Shown: piece by piece, positions 35,701 to 47,179 of the stretch | How the letters are laid out: every line of letters begins with the position of its first letter | How positions within the stretch are numbered: position 1 is the stretch's first letter | Origin: Paraglaciecola arctica BSs20135 | GTDB lineage: Bacteria; Pseudomonadota; Gammaproteobacteria; Enterobacterales; Alteromonadaceae | Reading direction: 5' to 3' | DNA: 64,000 nucleotides | Assembly (NCBI RefSeq): GCF_000314995.1 | Contig: NZ_BAEO01000002.1 | Location: 1-64,000, forward strand | Program-made: the position numbers and the translations under genes | Notes under the pieces: generated by a model | Database searches by the model: none | The model's input: the letters and a program-made list of their open reading frames with translations, nothing else | What the model was told of the DNA's origin: nothing

Positions 35701-35864
35701 ATTGTGCATTAGTCCGCTCTGAGTCGGCATTTAAAGCCTTGGAAGAAATAATTAAACAAGGCAAACTTGAACCTCAAGAATATTCTCCACAACTCGATAT
35801 TATTGGAGCCCATTTGGCACAATTAAGTGAAGCTTTACAGCCAAGTTTAATAGATGAAATATGA
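32796..35864 (+). CDS. hybrid sensor histidine kinase (7TMR-DISM, REC, HPt)
   Basis: A 1022-residue phosphorelay kinase. Order: signal peptide and periplasmic 7TMR-DISM extracellular domain (about 25-185), seven-transmembrane 7TMR-DISM domain (about 190-390), coiled-coil (395-430), HisKA with His445 in MSHEIRTPLTS, HATPase (550-675; GTGLGLSISRRL is the G2 box), receiver with Asp742 in LLDIHMPQMDG, and HPt with His857 in IAHKIRGSAGSFGF. A second HPt-like helical segment follows (His959 in LVHLYKFF). The start is uncertain: GTG at 32796 or TTG at 32808. No separate response regulator gene is adjacent, so the output partner lies elsewhere. Confidence 0.92.
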   Translation: MVLNLKQIKLFIGTLTLCFCLVMSALAAPTEKDIVSFNLSNINNQNISNNVSYFSLTNNASSPPQKLNQLRTWLNTLDPHQTTNTFGDKYAVAFEIYNDTQLNEWFVYPYGSVVQSIEILSYSSKPLASSTKTGHGLKNQQNFHYGSKIEILPGQRKILLMMFESEYFFAPIKILIKPNAQAEQLFQLENIILLVSLGICLALGIYNLFIFSSTRNIQYLTYAFATLAYALGWAAVFGVPEYAGLDSSEHWLMPAYIIGAIFTCLFNIQFLHLKESAPKTAKALKITALLAAISLPFAFYSQGIGLYLASLITSVVCILGIYSGIRRWKGGYSPAKYFVFALLSVALPNMVGNLMNFGVLPGLNVNIYLLGLIGNCLDSLLLAFALAAQVRLLVIQNNELNATLEHTVQQRTTELREANYLLEQTNSDLIEASNAKGRFLATMSHEIRTPLTSIIGYADGILLGDIDKAEQERVTKIIAENGNHLLRVINDILDIGKIEANKLDFESIPTPLFSVLAQIESVVGKRARDKGLAFHLEYEFPLPAQINTDPTRLKQILFNLTNNAIKFTEQGYVGLSVSVLNNLLQLKVKDSGEGISAQQQELLFQPFTQADSSINRRFGGTGLGLSISRRLANGLGGDISVASAPRKGSTFTLSINLAVVQDSPWINNVTEIWQSTPTKSVLPVTLPNFIGNKILLADDHPNNRELISILLKRMNITVIEVENGKQVLETVFYQKFDLILLDIHMPQMDGTEALKQIRAAGNHTPVIALTANNMKHEIEHYMRLGFSDHLSKPISRQDFISKLSLYLSKHGEIDSPLHQGDMVKLIRDYQQDLRDQVDNLEKALGQGDLTIISEIAHKIRGSAGSFGFDIIAQKFADIEHCALQDDEIAVTYELPKVLALSKQCIDLPGVDIPQGIVKHHNSAAQFLGAICNLIKHSQQTLDDLTSALNNNEINSALVHLYKFFPSSYDCALVRSESAFKALEEIIKQGKLEPQEYSPQLDIIGAHLAQLSEALQPSLIDEI

Positions 35865-35965
35865 TTCTTTTCTAGATTGTTTGCATTTAGTTTCCAGCAA
35901 CTAGTAAAGTTTAGTAAAACGTCATACTGTATCCCGCACTGGATATTTTTTATAAGAATCTAAAT

Positions 35966-37288
35966 ATGTTTTATCGTGTTGCAAATAGAATTTTGTTGTT
36001 GGTTGTATTTACTGGCTTAAGTATCACTAGTTTTGCCGAAAATCGAATTGATACTCAACGGCCCGATGCGCCAGAGTTAGCCGCTTATGGGCAATATGCC
36101 ATAGGTGTAAAAACCTTAAAAATTATTAATCCGCAGCAAATTGATATTATCCAAATTGACCCAGCTAAACCAACAAATTTAGCTAGATATGACCGCCCAT
36201 TAACTTTAGAGGTTTGGTACCCAGCAGTTGCAAACAGTAAAGGAAAAACGACCTTAGGGGTATTCTTACGTGATGGTAAAACCCAAGTTGCTATAGATGG
36301 TAAGGCCGTTCGCGATGCCAAACCTCTAAAAACGCAGCAAAAGTTTCCGCTGATATTGGTTTCCCATGGTTATCCTGGTAACCGCTTTTTACTGTCTCAT
36401 TTAACTGAAAATATTGCTTCAAAAGGTTATGTAGTAGTAGCTATCGACCACACAGACTCAACTTATCGAACCAAAGCCGCTTTTGGCTCGACTTTGCTCA
36501 ATCGGCCACTCGACCAACTATTTACTCTTGATCAAATAGAACTTATGTCAAAGGACAGTTCTTCCTTTTTATATAACTTAGTTAACACCCAAAACTCAGC
36601 TTTGATTGGTTATTCTATGGGTGGCTATGGTGCGGTAATTTCTGCTGGTGGAGGTTTAACCCAACAAGCCGTAGATTACCCATGGGGTTTACCACCCAAC
36701 GTATTAGCTATACATCAAGATAATAATGAAGCGCACAAATCTCCTGATCCAAGACTCAAAACCGTCATAGCTTTTGCTCCTTGGGGAATGAATTACGGAG
36801 TATGGGACCAAACAACATTAAAAGGGGTAAAAATACCTATGTTATTTGCAGCGGGTTCAGTTGATGATGTTTCAGGCTACGAAAAAGGAGTACGTGCTAT
36901 TTGGCAAGGTACAACAGAGGTAGACCGGGCATTGTTGACCTATGAAAATGCAAATCACGGTGCTGCAGCTCCTATGCCAGCCCCTGAGGAATCTTATTTC
37001 TTCGATGAAGAACTAGGTTTTAATGTCAGTGAACACTACACAGATGCCGTATGGGACACGGTACGTATGAATAACATAGCCCAGCACTTTGTTACTGCTT
37101 GGTTAGGAAAATACCTAAAAGACGATAAGAATATGGATGTTTATCTTAACTTAGAAGTCAATTCAAACGATGGTGTTTGGAGCAAGGATGAAAATGGCCA
37201 AGCTAAAGCGGATCATAACCACTGGGCAGGTTTTAAAAACCGCACTGCCAAAGGCTTGAAATTTGAAAAATTAGCTAAGGGCGAGTAA
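35966..37288 (+). CDS. secreted alpha/beta hydrolase
   Basis: A 440-residue esterase/lipase-like protein with a signal peptide (residues 1-24, SFAEN). The nucleophile elbow is GYSMGGYGA with Ser217; LVSHGYPGNRF near 132 gives the oxyanion region, and IDHTDSTYRTKAAF follows. NHGAAAP near 330 supplies the catalytic His. The layout is that of dienelactone-hydrolase or PAF-acetylhydrolase-like bacterial proteins. The substrate is unknown. It is convergent with msrA and ends in a shared hairpin. Confidence 0.85.
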   Translation: MFYRVANRILLLVVFTGLSITSFAENRIDTQRPDAPELAAYGQYAIGVKTLKIINPQQIDIIQIDPAKPTNLARYDRPLTLEVWYPAVANSKGKTTLGVFLRDGKTQVAIDGKAVRDAKPLKTQQKFPLILVSHGYPGNRFLLSHLTENIASKGYVVVAIDHTDSTYRTKAAFGSTLLNRPLDQLFTLDQIELMSKDSSSFLYNLVNTQNSALIGYSMGGYGAVISAGGGLTQQAVDYPWGLPPNVLAIHQDNNEAHKSPDPRLKTVIAFAPWGMNYGVWDQTTLKGVKIPMLFAAGSVDDVSGYEKGVRAIWQGTTEVDRALLTYENANHGAAAPMPAPEESYFFDEELGFNVSEHYTDAVWDTVRMNNIAQHFVTAWLGKYLKDDKNMDVYLNLEVNSNDGVWSKDENGQAKADHNHWAGFKNRTAKGLKFEKLAKGE

Positions 37289-37304
37289 ATATGCCCTTAG
37301 CTAA
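37271..37304. terminator. hairpin at the hydrolase-msrA junction
   Basis: TTAGCTAAGGGC (37271-37282) and GCCCTTAGCTAA (37293-37304) form a perfect 12-bp stem with a 10-base loop that contains the stop codon of the hydrolase gene. The msrA stop is 9 bases away. No U-tract follows on either side. Confidence 0.6.
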
Positions 37305-37312
37305 TCGCCTAA

Positions 37313-37903
37313 TCAGTGTGTTGCTTTATCGCCCCAAATATCTTTTAGGCGTTGATCACGTCCACAGTTCCAACGATACAGTTTGTATCTAACAGGATTG
37401 TTTTTGTAATAATCTTGGTGATAACTTTCATCACCTTTTATGGGATAAAAAGTAGTAGTAGCCAAAATGGGCGTTACTACTTTCTTATCTGGAAACTGGG
37501 TTATCACTTTTTGCTTAGATAATTCAGCAAACTGCCTTTCTTTAGTATTCGCAACAAAAATAGCACTTAGATAACTAGAGCCTTTATCGCAAAATTGTCC
37601 TCTGTTATCAAAAGGGTCAATATTAACCCAATAATGGTCAAGCAAAGCTTGATAGGTTACTTTTTTTGGGTCGTAAGTCACTTCAACAGCCTCATAATGA
37701 CCAGTATGATTACCGTTATAAGTGGGATTTTCTAAACTGCCCCCAGTAAAACCGGAGATAACATCGGTTACTCCTTCTAGTTTTTCAAAATCTGATTCCA
37801 TACACCAAAAACATCCACCTGCAAAAATTGCTTTATCAGCATTCACTTGAGATGCATATAGGATAAAAACTGCGTTAAGTGCTAACAATAATTTCAATTT
37901 CAC
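37313..37903 (-). CDS. msrA: peptide-methionine (S)-S-oxide reductase, periplasmic
   Basis: Reduces methionine S-sulfoxide in oxidised proteins. The 196-residue protein has a signal peptide (residues 1-22, QVNADKA), so it works in the periplasm. The active site is GGCFWCMES with Cys31, and Cys34 close by; GDESYHQDYYKNNP near 160 is the typical substrate block. Resolving Cys residues are present at about 108 (QFCDKG) and the C-terminus (RWNCGRDQ). Exported MsrA needs a dedicated electron donor, which is not encoded nearby. Confidence 0.95.
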   Translation of the reverse strand: MKLKLLLALNAVFILYASQVNADKAIFAGGCFWCMESDFEKLEGVTDVISGFTGGSLENPTYNGNHTGHYEAVEVTYDPKKVTYQALLDHYWVNIDPFDNRGQFCDKGSSYLSAIFVANTKERQFAELSKQKVITQFPDKKVVTPILATTTFYPIKGDESYHQDYYKNNPVRYKLYRWNCGRDQRLKDIWGDKATH

Positions 37904-38012
37904 GATATTTCCTAAATTAGTTAATCAGTATAATTATTAAGGGAGTGTAAATTAAGACCAAAGTTTGGCTACAAACTTTCAAATTTTTGTATTATTCCAA
38001 TCCATATAAAAC

Positions 38013-38040
38013 AAAAAACCCAGCATTTCGCTAGGTTTTT
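38013..38040 (-). terminator. rho-independent terminator of the atp operon
   Basis: On the minus strand, AAAAACC-AGC pairs with GCT-GGTTTTT around a 5-base loop, with one mismatch in the stem, then TTTTTTGTTTT. It lies 39 bases after the atpC stop and serves the atpIBEFHAGDC transcript; the A/T flanks may also serve the opposite strand. Confidence 0.85.
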
Positions 38041-38078
38041 AAATAGTTTCACATGAAACATTTAGTGTATATTTTTAC

Positions 38079-38492
38079 TTACTTGCGCAGTTTGCGGATT
38101 AACCTTAACTGGGCAATAGCTTCTGCAAGCTCAATGGCTGCTTCGGCGTATTCAAAATCGGCAGTAGGATTAGCGATATGCTCTTCTGCGCGTTTTTTCG
38201 CATCAAGAGCCGCTTGTTCATCTAGGTCTTCTGCACGAATAGCGGTATCAGCCAATACAGTTACTGTACCAGGTTGTATTTCTAGCACACCACCGTTGAT
38301 GTAAATATTTTCTTCATCACCGAATTGCTTAACCAAACGTACCATTCCAGGTAACAAAGTAGTCAATAAAGGTGCGTGACCAGGATGGATACCTAGCTCA
38401 CCTTCACTACCTGTTATCTGAATAGCTTCGACTAAACCAGAAAAAATACTGGTTTCAGCGCTTACTACGTCTAGATGTACGGTCATTGCCAT
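38079..38492 (-). CDS. atpC: ATP synthase epsilon subunit
   Basis: The F1 central-stalk subunit that couples rotation and can inhibit ATP hydrolysis. It has 137 residues, a normal length: an N-terminal beta-sandwich ([18 protein letters not shown] and [14 protein letters not shown]), then a C-terminal helical hairpin (from about 90) rich in Ala and Glu. AGGAGG precedes the ATG. It is the last gene of the operon, followed by a terminator. Confidence 0.97.
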   Translation of the reverse strand: MAMTVHLDVVSAETSIFSGLVEAIQITGSEGELGIHPGHAPLLTTLLPGMVRLVKQFGDEENIYINGGVLEIQPGTVTVLADTAIRAEDLDEQAALDAKKRAEEHIANPTADFEYAEAAIELAEAIAQLRLIRKLRK

Positions 38493-38565
38493 AAAAACCT
38501 CCTAAATAAATATGCATTCAAGTCCATATGGCCCCAACAAATTGTTAGAACCAAATGGATAGAAA

Positions 38566-39969
<1,404 letters not shown>

Positions 39970-39982
39970 CTAAAACCATTGC

Positions 39983-40843
39983 CTAAACCGCTGCAGCGCC
40001 AGCTACAATTTCACTAATTTCTTGAGTGATTGCTGCTTGACGTGCTTTGTTATATATCAATTGCAAGTCATCAATAATATCACCCGCATTATCAGTAGCC
40101 GCTTTCATGGCCACCATACGAGCTGCTTGCTCAGACGCGCCATTTTCAACTACGCCTTGATATACTTGAGATTCAATAAAACGAACCAATAACATATCTA
40201 GGATAGGTTTTGGATCAGGTTCGTATATGTAGTCCCAACGGTGTTGTAATTCTTTTTCGTCAGATTTAGGCAAAGGCAACAATTGATCGATCTGCGGCTC
40301 TTGCGCCATGGTATTTACAAACTTATTAAATACCAAATATAAACGGTCTATTTTGCCGTCATTAAATGCATCCAACATGATACGTACCAAACCAATGATT
40401 TCACTGATACTTGGCGCATCACCTATTCCCGATTCGGCGGCTAAAACATTGCCACCAAAACGGTTAAAGAACGCAACAGACTTAGCACCTAATGCAGCAA
40501 AATCTATTTGAACATCTTGTTCTTGCCATTTTTTCGCATCTTTCACGACCATTTTGAATTCGTTGGAGTTTAAACCCCCACATAATCCACGGTCAGTAGA
40601 AATTACGATATAACCAACGCGTTTTACTTCGCGGTCTTCCAAATATGGATGGCGATATTCAAGGTTAGCGTTTGCTAGGTGACCGATTACGCTGCGGATA
40701 TTCTCAGCATATGGACGACCTAAAGCCATACGGTTTTGCGCCTTTTTCATTTTGGACGCTGCAACCATTTCCATAGCGCTGGTGATCTTCTGCGTATTTT
40801 TAATACTGCCGATCTTACCTTTTATCTCTTTACCGCTAGCCAT
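39983..40843 (-). CDS. atpG: ATP synthase gamma subunit
   Basis: The rotary shaft of F1. It has 286 residues, with the N-terminal coiled-coil helix [20 protein letters not shown] and the C-terminal helix [19 protein letters not shown], both pairing in the central stalk. Middle residues form the Rossmann-like domain ([16 protein letters not shown]). It is spaced 70 bases after atpA and 31 before atpD, in the conserved order. Confidence 0.98.
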   Translation of the reverse strand: MASGKEIKGKIGSIKNTQKITSAMEMVAASKMKKAQNRMALGRPYAENIRSVIGHLANANLEYRHPYLEDREVKRVGYIVISTDRGLCGGLNSNEFKMVVKDAKKWQEQDVQIDFAALGAKSVAFFNRFGGNVLAAESGIGDAPSISEIIGLVRIMLDAFNDGKIDRLYLVFNKFVNTMAQEPQIDQLLPLPKSDEKELQHRWDYIYEPDPKPILDMLLVRFIESQVYQGVVENGASEQAARMVAMKAATDNAGDIIDDLQLIYNKARQAAITQEISEIVAGAAAV

Positions 40844-40913
40844 AAACTCTATCTCCGATTATTCAACATAGTGACCACCACCTCTTGTACTAAGAGAGTA
40901 GCGGTCCAATTGA

Positions 40914-42455
40914 TTACCACGTTTGTGTTGCTTTAAACTTATCTAAAGCTTCATTTAGGGTGGCTTCAATTTCTTTGTCGAAATTACCTGTAGTATTGAT
41001 AGTGTTCATTAGCTCGCTGTATTCACTGTTCATAAAAGAGTGTAAAGAGGCTTCAAAATCTAGAATTTTATCTAGTGCAATCTCTTTTAAATGCCCTTTC
41101 TCAACAGCAAACAATGAAACACCCATATCTGCAACCGAAAGTGGTGCATATTGGTTTTGCTTCATTAATTCCATAACTCGCTCACCATGCTCAAGTTGAG
41201 CACGTGTTGCGTCATCAAGATCAGACGCAAACTGCGAGAACGCCGCCAATTCACGATACTGAGCTAGGGCTAGACGAATACCGCCACCTAACTTCTTGAT
41301 GATTTTAGTTTGCGCTGCACCACCAACACGAGATACCGAAATACCAGCGTTAACCGCTGGACGGATACCGGCGTTGAACAAATCTGTCTCAAGGAAGATT
41401 TGACCATCGGTAATCGAAATTACGTTAGTAGGTACAAAAGCTGATACGTCACCTGCTTGAGTTTCGATAATAGGTAAGGCAGTCAAAGAGCCTGTTTTAC
41501 CTGTTACTTCACCTTTAGTGTAACGCTCAACATATTTATCATTTACACGTGCAGCACGTTCTAGAAGACGCGAGTGAAGATAGAAAACATCTCCAGGATA
41601 GGCTTCACGACCTGGCGGACGACGTAATAATAGTGAGATTTGACGATATGCAACGGCTTGTTTAGACAAGTCATCGTATACGATCAAAGCATCTTCACCG
41701 CGGTCACGGAAGTACTCACCCATGGTACAACCAGAATAAGGTGCCAAGTATTGTAGTGCTGCAGATTCAGAAGCAGAAGCAGCAACAACAATGGTATGAC
41801 CCATAGCGCCGTGTTCTTCTAATTTGCGTACAACGTTTGCGATAGTAGAGGCCTTTTGGCCAATCGCTACGTATACACATTTAACACCTGAATCTTTTTG
41901 ATTGATGATGGCATCAATCGCTAAAGCAGTTTTACCGGTTTGACGGTCACCGATAACCAATTCACGTTGACCACGACCTACTGGGATCATGGCATCAACT
42001 GATTTATAACCAGTTTGAATAGGTTGGTCGACCGATTGACGTTCAATTACGCCCGGTGCAATTTTTTCTATAGGTTCAAAACCATCTGCATCGATTGCGC
42101 CTTTGCCATCGATAGGAGCACCTAGAGTGTTAACAACACGACCAAGTAGATTACGACCTACTGGTACTTCTAAGATACGACCTGAAGATTTTACTTTTAC
42201 GCCTTCTTGTAAATCAGCGTAAGGACCCATTACTACCGCACCTACAGAGTCACGCTCTAAGTTCAATGCGATAGCGTAACGACTACCTGGAAGCTCAATC
42301 ATTTCGCCTTGCATTACATCTGCAAGGCCATGGATACGGATAATACCGTCGGTTACACCAACAATAGTTCCTTCATTTCGAGCTTCACTTACTACTTCGA
42401 ACTTCTCAATACGTTGTTTGATTAGTTCGGCAATTTCAGTGGAATTCAGTTGCAT
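40914..42455 (-). CDS. atpA: ATP synthase alpha subunit
   Basis: The non-catalytic nucleotide-binding F1 subunit, 513 residues as in E. coli. The P-loop is [15 protein letters not shown] near residue 169; the arginine finger region lies in the conserved [10 protein letters not shown] segment (about 370-380). The N-terminal helix [20 protein letters not shown] binds the delta subunit. It directly follows atpH by 13 bases. Confidence 0.98.
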   Translation of the reverse strand: MQLNSTEIAELIKQRIEKFEVVSEARNEGTIVGVTDGIIRIHGLADVMQGEMIELPGSRYAIALNLERDSVGAVVMGPYADLQEGVKVKSSGRILEVPVGRNLLGRVVNTLGAPIDGKGAIDADGFEPIEKIAPGVIERQSVDQPIQTGYKSVDAMIPVGRGQRELVIGDRQTGKTALAIDAIINQKDSGVKCVYVAIGQKASTIANVVRKLEEHGAMGHTIVVAASASESAALQYLAPYSGCTMGEYFRDRGEDALIVYDDLSKQAVAYRQISLLLRRPPGREAYPGDVFYLHSRLLERAARVNDKYVERYTKGEVTGKTGSLTALPIIETQAGDVSAFVPTNVISITDGQIFLETDLFNAGIRPAVNAGISVSRVGGAAQTKIIKKLGGGIRLALAQYRELAAFSQFASDLDDATRAQLEHGERVMELMKQNQYAPLSVADMGVSLFAVEKGHLKEIALDKILDFEASLHSFMNSEYSELMNTINTTGNFDKEIEATLNEALDKFKATQTW

Positions 42456-42468
42456 GCTCTTTTCCCCG

Positions 42469-43002
42469 TTATGCTTGTAACGCGTCTGATAGACGGTTTA
42501 ATTTACTACGAAGTGAACCATCAATTACTGTGTCGCCGGCTTTAATAAGCACACCAGCTATCAGTTCAGGATCCACGCTACAATTTAGCTTAACTTTTCG
42601 TGCCAGACGTTTTTCAAGAGATTTACCTAAATCTGTCTGTTGTTGTTTTTTGAGTTTGACTGCTGAAGTAATATCAACATCAATCTCTTTATCAAAATCA
42701 GCTTTAAGCTGATTAAACAAAACAGATATTTCAGGAAACGCTTGTAGACGTCTATTTTCAGCCAAAATCTTCACTAGATTTTGACCCTGTAGGTCGAGTT
42801 GTTCACCGCACACGCCGTTAAAAATTTCGGCTAGTTTTTCTGCTGCCACTGATCCAGTTAAAAGAGACTTAACTGTTTCGTTTTTAGAAACTTCAGCAGT
42901 AAACATCAGCATTTCTTGCCACTGTGTAACGGTTTTATTCTCGACCGCGTAATCGAACGCAGCTTGTGCGTAAGGGCGAGCGATAGTAGTCCATTCAGAC
43001 AT
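42469..43002 (-). CDS. atpH: ATP synthase delta subunit
   Basis: The peripheral-stalk cap that binds the alpha N-termini to the b-subunits. It has 177 residues, typical of the family: an N-terminal six-helix bundle ([17 protein letters not shown], the hallmark) and a C-terminal beta part ([21 protein letters not shown]). It is 13 bases from atpF and from atpA. Confidence 0.97.
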   Translation of the reverse strand: MSEWTTIARPYAQAAFDYAVENKTVTQWQEMLMFTAEVSKNETVKSLLTGSVAAEKLAEIFNGVCGEQLDLQGQNLVKILAENRRLQAFPEISVLFNQLKADFDKEIDVDITSAVKLKKQQQTDLGKSLEKRLARKVKLNCSVDPELIAGVLIKAGDTVIDGSLRSKLNRLSDALQA

Positions 43003-43015
43003 AGCTCATACTCCC

Positions 43016-43486
43016 TTATAGCTCAGCGACAAGTTTTGCAACTATGTCACTTTGTGCCGCAGCATCAATTTCACGTTCAAGGATCTTTTCAGCACCGGCA
43101 ATAGCCAAAGCTGCGACTTGTTGACGCAACTCTTCTTTCGTACGGTTTCTTTCTGCTTCGACCTCTGAGTATCCCTGAGCAATGATTTTTTCACGCTCGG
43201 AATGGCCACGTTGCGTTTCTTCGTCAACAATTGTTGAACCACGCTTTTTGGCTTGCTCGATGATATCTGCTGCTTGAGCTTTCGCTTCTTTAAGCTGATC
43301 AGTGGCTTTAACTTGTGCTAGCTCAAGGTCTTTTTCACCTCGTTCAGACGCAGCTAAACCATCAGCAATTTTTTGTTGGCGTTCTTCAATAGCACCTATA
43401 ATAGGGGGCCATACAAACTTCATGCAAAACCACACAAAGAATATAAAGGCTATCAGTTCACCAAGTAGAGTGGCATTGATATTCAA
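43016..43486 (-). CDS. atpF: ATP synthase b subunit
   Basis: The stator arm of Fo: one N-terminal membrane span (about 5-27, [20 protein letters not shown]) and a long charged coiled-coil running to the end (residues 30-156), which dimerises and meets the delta subunit. The length of 156 equals E. coli b. Located between atpE (49 bases upstream) and atpH. Confidence 0.97.
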   Translation of the reverse strand: MNINATLLGELIAFIFFVWFCMKFVWPPIIGAIEERQQKIADGLAASERGEKDLELAQVKATDQLKEAKAQAADIIEQAKKRGSTIVDEETQRGHSEREKIIAQGYSEVEAERNRTKEELRQQVAALAIAGAEKILEREIDAAAQSDIVAKLVAEL

Positions 43487-43535
43487 GACCGCTACTCCTC
43501 TTTAATAGTTCGTTGAAAGAAATGGATAACTACTA

Positions 43536-43784
<249 letters not shown>

Positions 43785-43899
43785 TCACCTTGTGTTTAAG
43801 TTAAAGATTAATAAAAAAACGTAATAAAATTGTATATTTAGGCATCCTGCCTCAACTCCTCAGAGCCAGCCTAAGCTGTTGTAATTAGCACCAAACTAA

Positions 43900-44715
<816 letters not shown>

Positions 44716-44755
44716 TTAAAGTTAAAAATCTGTATTCAGTCTCGTTTTCGCATAT

Positions 44756-45145
44756 TCAGCGACTAACGCGACTCATGAAAATTATTATGGGCCATTGAGC
44801 CATTAAGGTTACGACATAGCTGATTAACAGCGCTAAAGGTTGTAAATTTGACCATTTATAAGCCATCACAAACAACACTATCGTAAAAATAAATTTAACT
44901 TTGCTTCCTTTGTTAAAACTCCGCACTACTAACCTATTTTGGCTAGCACCGGCATATTTAAACGCTAAGTAGGCATATACCATTCCTGGCAACACACATA
45001 TCAGTCCACCATAAAGTGCTGATATCCCTGAATATTTCCCATAATAAAGGGTAAAAATAAAGGTTAAAACAATGGCAATTAGGCTTTGATAAAAAAGCAC
45101 TTTTGTAGCCAACTGTCGACCTTCTTGGGCCAAGCTAGTCGCCAA
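44756..45145 (-). CDS. atpI: ATP synthase I (assembly) protein
   Basis: A 129-residue membrane protein, four hydrophobic segments, that assists assembly of the c-ring in other bacteria. Its position at the operon head is the conserved one. The start is TTG at 45145, behind AGAGGG; no ATG gives the full N-terminal helix. A minus-strand sigma-70 promoter lies 40-70 bases upstream. Confidence 0.9.
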   Translation of the reverse strand: MATSLAQEGRQLATKVLFYQSLIAIVLTFIFTLYYGKYSGISALYGGLICVLPGMVYAYLAFKYAGASQNRLVVRSFNKGSKVKFIFTIVLFVMAYKWSNLQPLALLISYVVTLMAQWPIIIFMSRVSR

Positions 45146-45187
45146 TTGAACCCTCTATGTATTTAAACCGTAACAAAAAGCGCCAAA

Positions 45188-45215
45188 AGTATACTTAACT
45201 GACGGTAATTTACAA
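45188..45215 (-). promoter_or_regulatory. promoter of the atp operon
   Basis: On the minus strand TTGTAA (45210-45215) and TATACT (45188-45193) are 16 bp apart. A start near 45181 gives an about 36-base leader to atpI. The remaining gap up to parB (about 190 bases) holds an 8-bp inverted repeat CCTACAAA/TTTGTAGG at 45260-45267/45277-45284 and an imperfect repeat at 45372-45400, perhaps the parB transcript end; no gene was seen. Confidence 0.55.
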
Positions 45216-45405
45216 CACTAAAGTCTAGTTTGGTGCACAAAAGCACTAATATGGACATTCCTACAAACCCTTTGTTTTTGTAGGGATTATTGATTATAGG
45301 TTATTTATAACTCAAGCTGTTGCACTTAAGTTCAACACACTTTATAAAAAAAGCAAAATAGGATGACCTTATGCTTAATATAACCTTTAGTTATTAAGCA
45401 CTAAT

Positions 45406-46275
45406 CTATTTAATATGCCCTAATATTCCATCAAGCTGATCAAGACTGGAAAAGTTAATCACTAACTTACCTTTGCCTTTGGCATTATGGGCAATCACTA
45501 CAGGAGCACCGAGATTTTCGGATAATTCTGTTTGTAGGCGTTGTACATCAGGATCTTCTTTAACCGGTGCTTTTTCTTTAGTAGGCTCTAATAATCTGCG
45601 CACTAAATTTTCTGTGTCTCGTACTGTTAGTCCTTTGCCTGAAACAGTTTGTGCGGCTTCATTTTGGGCGTCTCCTTCGAGGGCTAACAAGGCTCTAGCA
45701 TGACCCATTTCAATATCGCCATGTTCTAGCAGTAATTTCACATCCTCGTTTAAGTTGTTTAAACGTAACAAGTTAGTCACTGTGGTCCTAGATTTACCTA
45801 CAGCAGTCGCCACTTCTTGATGAGTAAGTTCAAATTCGACCATTAGGCGGTCAAGAGCTTGAGCTTCTTCCATTGCATTAAGATCTTCACGTTGAATATT
45901 CTCAATCAAAGCGATAGCCACAGCTGATTCATCAGGCACATCTTTAATTAGGCAAGGAATAACATCTAATTGGGCTATTTGTGATGCCCGCCAACGCCTT
46001 TCACCAGCGATGATTTCATAGTTATCAGCAGAAATTCGACGTACCACTATGGGCTGAATAACCCCTTGTGATCGAATAGATGCGGCGAGATCTTCGAGGG
46101 CTTCAGATGACATATCTTTGCGTGGTTGATATTTACCAGGCTGTAAAAACTCAATAGGAATTTTTTGCAATTCACTTTCTTGTTCAGGTAACTCTGAACC
46201 AGTACTTCTGCCTGTTTGGCTGGTTGCCAATAACGCGTCTAGCCCTCTACCCAAACCTCTTTTTTTCGCCGACAT
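45406..46275 (-). CDS. parB: chromosome-partitioning protein ParB
   Basis: A 289-residue centromere-binding CTPase that loads on parS and spreads. The start is set at ATG 46275 because GAGGACA lies just before it; an ATG 24 bases earlier (46299) lacks a ribosome-binding site. Residues 1-30 are basic (AKKRGLGRGLDALLA, a ParA-contact tail), then ParB N-terminal domain with GERRWRASQIAQLDVIPCLI and RENIQREDLNAMEEA, an HTH (TVTNLLRLNNL) and a C-terminal dimer domain. Follows parA by 44 bases. Confidence 0.96.
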   Translation of the reverse strand: MSAKKRGLGRGLDALLATSQTGRSTGSELPEQESELQKIPIEFLQPGKYQPRKDMSSEALEDLAASIRSQGVIQPIVVRRISADNYEIIAGERRWRASQIAQLDVIPCLIKDVPDESAVAIALIENIQREDLNAMEEAQALDRLMVEFELTHQEVATAVGKSRTTVTNLLRLNNLNEDVKLLLEHGDIEMGHARALLALEGDAQNEAAQTVSGKGLTVRDTENLVRRLLEPTKEKAPVKEDPDVQRLQTELSENLGAPVVIAHNAKGKGKLVINFSSLDQLDGILGHIK

Positions 46276-46319
46276 GTTGTCCTCAGTTTTTTCATTCATT
46301 TTTATTATTTACACTAACT

Positions 46320-47102
46320 TTATTTAGCTACTTGATTCGCTTTACCGCGTCTTAATATTTCACCTGCTAGAGCTAAATAGGCTTTTGCACCTGTAGACGA
46401 TTTATCATAATACATGGCTGGCGTGCCAAAACTAGGTGCTTCTGCCAATCGCACATTTCTGGGAATGACAGTTCTGTATACTTGATCGCCAAAATGCCGT
46501 TTAAGTTGCTCAGATACGTCATTGGCTAGCCTATTTCTAGGATCGTACATAGTGCGCAGTACACCTTCAATTTTTAATTGCGGATTAACCACAGACGCTA
46601 GCTTTTTGATAGTATCCATCAAAGCAGTGAGTCCTTCGAGGGCATAATATTCACACTGCATTGGCACCAGTACCGAATCGGCGGCTGCCATTGCATTGAC
46701 TGTGAGTTGGTTTAACGAAGGTGGGCAATCAATAAAAATATAATCGTAGTAATTTTTAACTGGTGCTAACGCATTGCGTAATCGTACTTCACGAGCAAAC
46801 ACTTCCATCAATTTAATTTCTGCGGCTGTGATATCACTATTGCCTGCAATAAGATGATATTTGCCAGACGTTTCTTTGATTATGACCTCATCAATTGGTT
46901 TTTCTTCAATCAATAATTCATAACAAGTATTGTCAACGTTGTATTTATCAACCCCACTGCCCATGGTTGCATTGCCTTGGGGGTCGAGATCAATAAGTAA
47001 TACTTTGCGTTTTGTGGCCGCCATTGATGCAGCTACATTAACAGCAGTTGTGGTTTTGCCTACTCCACCTTTTTGATTAGCAATTGCAATGATTTTGCCC
47101 AA
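46320..47102 (-). CDS. parA: chromosome-partitioning ATPase ParA
   Basis: A deviant Walker-type ATPase of 260 residues that drives segregation of parS-ParB complexes on the nucleoid. The N-terminal KGGVGKTTTAVNVAAS contains the signature first Lys; YDYIFIDCPPSLNQLT is motif A', and AGNSDITAAEIKLMEVF is in between. It has no N-terminal HTH, so it is of the chromosomal Soj type. Downstream of rsmG with 77 bases between them, and followed by parB: the conserved mnmG-rsmG-parA-parB order. Confidence 0.97.
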   Translation of the reverse strand: MGKIIAIANQKGGVGKTTTAVNVAASMAATKRKVLLIDLDPQGNATMGSGVDKYNVDNTCYELLIEEKPIDEVIIKETSGKYHLIAGNSDITAAEIKLMEVFAREVRLRNALAPVKNYYDYIFIDCPPSLNQLTVNAMAAADSVLVPMQCEYYALEGLTALMDTIKKLASVVNPQLKIEGVLRTMYDPRNRLANDVSEQLKRHFGDQVYRTVIPRNVRLAEAPSFGTPAMYYDKSSTGAKAYLALAGEILRRGKANQVAK

Positions 47103-47179
47103 AATAATCGTCCACTTATTTATTTAGAAGACCAGAGTAGAAATAACATTTAATTTTCTAAATGTCGGGGGAATAGCTC

